Origin: Myxococcales bacterium | Lineage (GTDB): Bacteria > Myxococcota > Bradymonadia > REDH01 | Assembly (NCBI GenBank): GCA_018970625.1 | Contig: JAGWVZ010000088.1 | Coordinates: 1-10,086 of the forward strand | Direction: 5' to 3' | Length of the DNA: 10,086 bases | In this document: positions 7,999-10,086 of the stretch, piece by piece | Numbering within the stretch: the stretch's first letter is position 1 | Layout of the letters: each line of letters starts with the position of its first letter | The notes under the pieces: generated by a model | Seen by the model: only the letters and a program-made list of their open reading frames with translations | Databases searched by the model: none | What the model was told of the DNA's origin: nothing | Program-made: the position numbers and the translations under genes

Positions 7999-8028
7999 GT
8001 TATGGCGCGGGGCACGGGCGAAAGGCAA
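7999..8028 (-). promoter_or_regulatory. possible weak promoter for yciH
   Basis: On the minus strand a -35-like TTGCCT (8023-8028) and a -10-like CATAAC (7999-8004) are separated by 18 bp, each matching sigma-70 consensus at 4 of 6 positions. The spacing to the yciH start (7961) is reasonable. The match is modest and could be chance. Confidence 0.25.
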
Positions 8029-8060
8029 CTGAAACAGTCGCCAGATGTGTGTGGCACCTC

Positions 8061-8089
8061 TTGACAACCCGGGTGCCTCGCACAATGCA
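8061..8089 (+). promoter_or_regulatory. possible promoter for the nadM-nadV region
   Basis: A perfect TTGACA (8061-8066) sits about 90 bp before nadM. The -10 is unclear. CACAAT (8081-8086) matches 4 of 6 but leaves only 14 bp of spacer, while 17 bp lands on the poor AATGCA. If this is the promoter, transcription would begin near 8093, placing the first leader hairpin (from 8099) at the very 5' end of the mRNA. Confidence 0.35.
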
Positions 8090-8098
8090 CTTCGCACA

Positions 8099-8117
8099 GG
8101 CTCACAGGGAGTGGGCC
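8099..8117 (+). promoter_or_regulatory. leader hairpin 1 of nadM, A-N-GGA pentaloop
   Basis: Arms GGCTCAC (8099-8105) and GTGGGCC (8111-8117) form 7 pairs, one of them G-U, around the loop AGGGA (8106-8110). GGA in the loop of a short hairpin is the recognised target of CsrA/RsmA-family repressors. It lies upstream of, and separate from, the Shine-Dalgarno. Confidence 0.5.
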
Positions 8118-8129
8118 GTACCACAACGT

Positions 8130-8144
8130 ACCTCAAGGAGAGGT
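8130..8144 (+). promoter_or_regulatory. leader hairpin 2 of nadM, holding the Shine-Dalgarno in an AAGGA loop
   Basis: Arms ACCTC (8130-8134) and GAGGT (8140-8144) pair perfectly around the loop AAGGA (8135-8139); two more G-U pairs are possible outside. The loop and 3' arm contain the ribosome binding site AAGGAG, 9 nt before ATG 8150. The hairpin can therefore hide part of the site, and a protein bound to the loop would block initiation. Confidence 0.55.
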
Positions 8145-8149
8145 GTATC

Positions 8150-9262
8150 ATGAGTCGTTTGCGACTTGGTATTGTGATTGGGCGATTTCAACCGGTGCAT
8201 CATGGGCATATGCTCGATGTCCTCACACCTGCGTATCGGGAGAGCGATCACCTGCTGATTCTGCTGGGTTCGGCCAATCGGGCGCCCAGTCCTCGCAACC
8301 CCTTTGATCCTGCGACACGCTACCGTCTGATTCAGGAGGCGTTGGTGGATGCCGGGTATCCCGAGGCCGTCACGTCATCGCCGAGCAAGGTGCAATTTCG
8401 GGAGCTGGACGACTTCAGTTACAGCGACTCGCTCTGGGTGGCTCAGGTTCAGCGGCTGGTCACGGAATATCAGGATGCCTTGCGCATCGCGTATCAGCGC
8501 GATGTGGATGTGGTGATCTACGCGACCGACAAGGACTCCAGCACCTATTATATTCGCATGTTTCCTCAGTGGGGGCTTCGACTTGGCGAGCCGAATCGTG
8601 TCGATCATTACAGCGCGTCTGTGGTGCGGAACTCGCTCTTTTCGGGAACTTCTGCATGGGAAACGCTGGTGCCCGACCGTGTTGCTGCCTTTCTTCGGGA
8701 GTGGATCGAGTCGCCCGAAGGCCAGTGGAACCGGAAAGAACACGAGTTCTATGAGAAATATCGGCAGCCCTACGACGACTTTCGCAAGCAGGTTGGGCAC
8801 GGATATATCGCCAACACCTGCGATGCGGTCGTCTGGCATAAGGGCCGAATTCTGCTGGTGAAACGAGCGTTTCACCCTGGCAAGGGGCTCTGGGCGCTTC
8901 CCGGCGGATACCTGAACGAGAACGAATTACCGCTTGACGGCGCCATGCGCGAATGTCGCGAAGAGACGCGGTTTCGATTGCGACCCTCATGGTGTTTCGC
9001 TGAACGTGTGTATGCGAATCCCGGGCGCTCCCTCAAGGGGCGAACCATTACGCATGGATTTGGTTTTCGGGTGCCCGACGTCGTGGACCTTGAGGAGGGC
9101 TCAGCCGAGCTGACCGCCGCCCTGCAAGCCATCCGTGGCGATAGTGACGCTTCGGGCGCTGCGTGGGTTCCTATTCATGACATTGTGTCACGCCCCGAGT
9201 TTCGGCGAGGCATGTTTGAGGACCACTGGGACATCGTGAACGATATGCTCAAGTCCCTGTAA
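8150..9262 (+). CDS. nadM: bifunctional NMN adenylyltransferase / Nudix hydrolase (NadM-Nudix type)
   Basis: A 370-residue cytoplasmic enzyme joining two known domains. The N-terminal NMN adenylyltransferase (about 1-185) makes NAD from NMN and ATP. It has the nucleotidyltransferase motif GRFQPVHHGH (HxGH at 17-20) and the second phosphate-binding motif YSASVVR (155-160). The C-terminal Nudix domain (about 215-370) has the full box starting at Gly253, with Glu259, Arg267-Glu268 and Glu271-Glu272. The usual Gly after EE-x is Arg274, as I recall for cyanobacterial Slr0787-like enzymes. Known relatives hydrolyse ADP-ribose, a breakdown product of NAD. ATG 8150 is chosen because AAGGAG lies 9 nt upstream and the enzyme family begins here. 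In-frame codons back to 8045 do not resemble the family. It precedes nadV on the same strand, and its leader carries two A-N-GGA hairpins. Phage KVP40 carries the same pair as natV and nadV. Confidence 0.95.
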   Translation: MSRLRLGIVIGRFQPVHHGHMLDVLTPAYRESDHLLILLGSANRAPSPRNPFDPATRYRLIQEALVDAGYPEAVTSSPSKVQFRELDDFSYSDSLWVAQVQRLVTEYQDALRIAYQRDVDVVIYATDKDSSTYYIRMFPQWGLRLGEPNRVDHYSASVVRNSLFSGTSAWETLVPDRVAAFLREWIESPEGQWNRKEHEFYEKYRQPYDDFRKQVGHGYIANTCDAVVWHKGRILLVKRAFHPGKGLWALPGGYLNENELPLDGAMRECREETRFRLRPSWCFAERVYANPGRSLKGRTITHGFGFRVPDVVDLEEGSAELTAALQAIRGDSDASGAAWVPIHDIVSRPEFRRGMFEDHWDIVNDMLKSL

Positions 9263-9292
9263 GGGCCGCGGAACGGAAGTTCGCGGAAACCC
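9263..9292 (+). other. stable intercistronic hairpin with a GGAA (GNRA) tetraloop after nadM
   Basis: Directly after the nadM stop, CCGC (9266-9269) pairs with GCGG (9283-9286) and GAAC (9271-9274) with GTTC (9279-9282). One G is bulged and the loop is GGAA. A further GGG (9263-9265) can pair with CCC (9290-9292) across a 3-nt bulge. There is no U tract, so it is unlikely to be an ordinary terminator. An mRNA-stability or attenuation role is possible. ACGGA also occurs across the loop edge. Confidence 0.45.
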
Positions 9293-9348
9293 GTTGCACG
9301 AATGGCGCGTCTGAATACACAACGGTGTGTGTCGTCCATGTGTTTGCT

Positions 9349-9365
9349 TCGCTCAAGGAGAGCGA
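9349..9365 (+). promoter_or_regulatory. leader hairpin 1 of nadV, AAGGA pentaloop
   Basis: TCGCTC (9349-9354) and GAGCGA (9360-9365) make a perfect 6-bp stem around AAGGA (9355-9359). The loop and inner stem repeat the 11-mer CTCAAGGAGAG found before nadM, while the outer stem bases differ and remain paired. No start codon follows at ribosome-binding distance, so the Shine-Dalgarno-like AAGGAG here is not explained by initiation. Confidence 0.55.
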
Positions 9366-9378
9366 TTTAACCCATACC

Positions 9379-9395
9379 ACTCCCACGGAGGGAGT
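9379..9395 (+). promoter_or_regulatory. leader hairpin 2 of nadV, holding the Shine-Dalgarno in an ACGGA loop
   Basis: ACTCCC (9379-9384) and GGGAGT (9390-9395) make a perfect 6-bp stem around ACGGA (9385-9389). The ribosome binding site GGAGG (9387-9391) straddles the loop and 3' arm, 8 nt before ATG 9400. The stem ends 4 nt before the start codon, against 5 nt at nadM. Confidence 0.6.
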
Positions 9396-9399
9396 AGAC

Positions 9400-10086
9400 A
9401 TGAAAGCACGTATTTTTTCGCCGGCGATGGTCCCTGTTTCTGTTGCGACTGACTCCTACAAACAGACGCACTACGAGATGTACCCTGCCGCTCGGGTCAT
9501 GAGCGCCTATGTGGAGGCTCGAACCCCCTTTGAAAAGGGCGATGATGAACGGGTTGTCTGCTACGGCCTGCAGTATTTCGTGGAACGCTGGCTGATGCAG
9601 CAGTGGACGGAAGCGGACGTCCAGGCTGCGGAGCAGTTTTATGCGACGTTCAACGCAGGCAATACCAACCACCCCTTTCCGCGCGATCTGTTTCTGAAAT
9701 TTGTCCGCGAAAATCAGGGATGGTTTCCGGTACGCGTTCAGGGTCTGCGCGATGGAACCGTGTGTTATGTGCACACACCGCAGCTGGTCTTCACGACTAC
9801 CGGGGAGTACGCACGCCTTGTCACGTGGCTCGAGACGGTGGGCTTGCAGACCATCTGGTACATGAGCACGGTGGCAACGCTGTCGCGACTGGTTGTGCAG
9901 TCCATTCAGGATGCCTTTGATGCATCGGTCGATGACAGCGCCCGGTGGAAGCTTCGCAGCCGATTTCATGACTTTGGATTTCGAGGCTGTACGTCTACCG
10001 AGCAGGCCGTCATGGGTGGTGCGGCACACTTGTTGAACTCGGACGGTACCGATACCTGCGCGGCAGCCTGGTATGCGCAATACTGG
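9400..10086 (+). CDS. nadV: nicotinamide phosphoribosyltransferase (3' partial)
   Basis: The frame starts at ATG 9400, 8 nt after GGAGG, and runs open to the window edge. It gives 229 of an expected roughly 460-490 residues. The enzyme joins nicotinamide to PRPP to give NMN, the rate-setting salvage step, and feeds the adenylyltransferase encoded just upstream. Family marks in order: DSYKQTHY (18-25, Tyr20 matching the nicotinamide-stacking Tyr18 of human NAMPT), YGLQY (55-59), VHTPQLVFTT (124-133), WLETVGLQTIWY, VATLSR, HDFGFRG (190-196, Phe192 and Arg195 matching human Phe193 and Arg196), and GTDT (216-219, Asp218 matching Asp219). These equivalences come from memory of the human enzyme. 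The active-site residues within the visible half are intact. The PRPP-site histidine and the C-terminal half lie outside the window. It probably forms one operon with nadM (137-bp gap), though a separate promoter cannot be excluded. Confidence 0.95.
   Translation, partial: MKARIFSPAMVPVSVATDSYKQTHYEMYPAARVMSAYVEARTPFEKGDDERVVCYGLQYFVERWLMQQWTEADVQAAEQFYATFNAGNTNHPFPRDLFLKFVRENQGWFPVRVQGLRDGTVCYVHTPQLVFTTTGEYARLVTWLETVGLQTIWYMSTVATLSRLVVQSIQDAFDASVDDSARWKLRSRFHDFGFRGCTSTEQAVMGGAAHLLNSDGTDTCAAAWYAQYW

Noticed and set aside
7962..8126. N-terminal extension of YciH
   Set aside because: The 55 extra residues look like noise and overlap the divergent promoter region; ATG 7961 has GGAG at 7 nt.
8045..8149. 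N-terminal extension of NadM from an earlier in-frame ATG
   Set aside because: The extra 35 residues do not resemble the family and would overlie the leader hairpins and putative promoter; ATG 8150 has a good ribosome binding site.
8099..9395. Known NAD-sensing riboswitch (nadA or pnuC class) as the explanation of the leader hairpins
   Set aside because: I cannot match the conserved bases of those classes from memory, and the repeated ANGGA loops over the ribosome site fit CsrA-type sites better. A covariance-model scan would settle it.

Overview
The window (about 58-60% G+C by eye) looks chromosomal. It most resembles the Myxococcota / Bradymonadales group (former Deltaproteobacteria). The clues are two large lipoproteins whose lipid-anchored cysteine is followed by Asp/Thr/Gly/Ala-rich linkers, and a HEAT-repeat protein with the Trp-rich C-terminal module I associate with that group. 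This taxonomic call is inference. I see no phage, transposon, CRISPR array, rRNA or tRNA.

Layout. (1) Positions 1-2034, + strand: the 3' part of a gene for a protein with a long, cysteine-free, Pro/Ser/Ala-rich disordered region and C-terminal HEAT repeats. (2) Positions 7306 to 2144, - strand: a two-gene operon, 21 bp between genes, convergent with the first gene. It encodes two paralogous lipoproteins of 947 and 765 residues. Each has a lipobox, an acidic low-complexity linker, Ig-like beta domains, a shared glucodextranase-B-like module, and a C-terminal half that I read as a BPI/LBP-type TULIP lipid-binding fold. (3) Positions 7307-7586: intergenic, no gene. (4) Positions 7961 to 7587, - strand: a YciH/SUI1 (eIF1-like) protein. 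(5) Positions 8150-9262 and 9400-10086 (open at the window edge), + strand: a bifunctional NMN adenylyltransferase-Nudix hydrolase (NadM-Nudix/NatV type), then nicotinamide phosphoribosyltransferase (NadV/NAMPT). Together they rebuild NAD from nicotinamide in two steps: nicotinamide + PRPP to NMN, then NMN + ATP to NAD.

Two signals stand out. First, each NAD-salvage gene is preceded by two short hairpins presenting an A-N-GGA pentaloop. GGA-to-GGA spacing is 29 nt in one leader and 30 nt in the other, and the start-proximal hairpin holds the Shine-Dalgarno sequence. The stems differ in sequence but stay paired. This looks like paired CsrA/RsmA-type binding sites, or an undescribed translational RNA element, controlling NAD salvage. 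Second, the two lipoproteins look like bacterial surface or periplasmic relatives of the animal BPI/LBP/CETP family, made as a pair from one operon. Both readings come from reading the sequence by eye and need covariance or structure searches.
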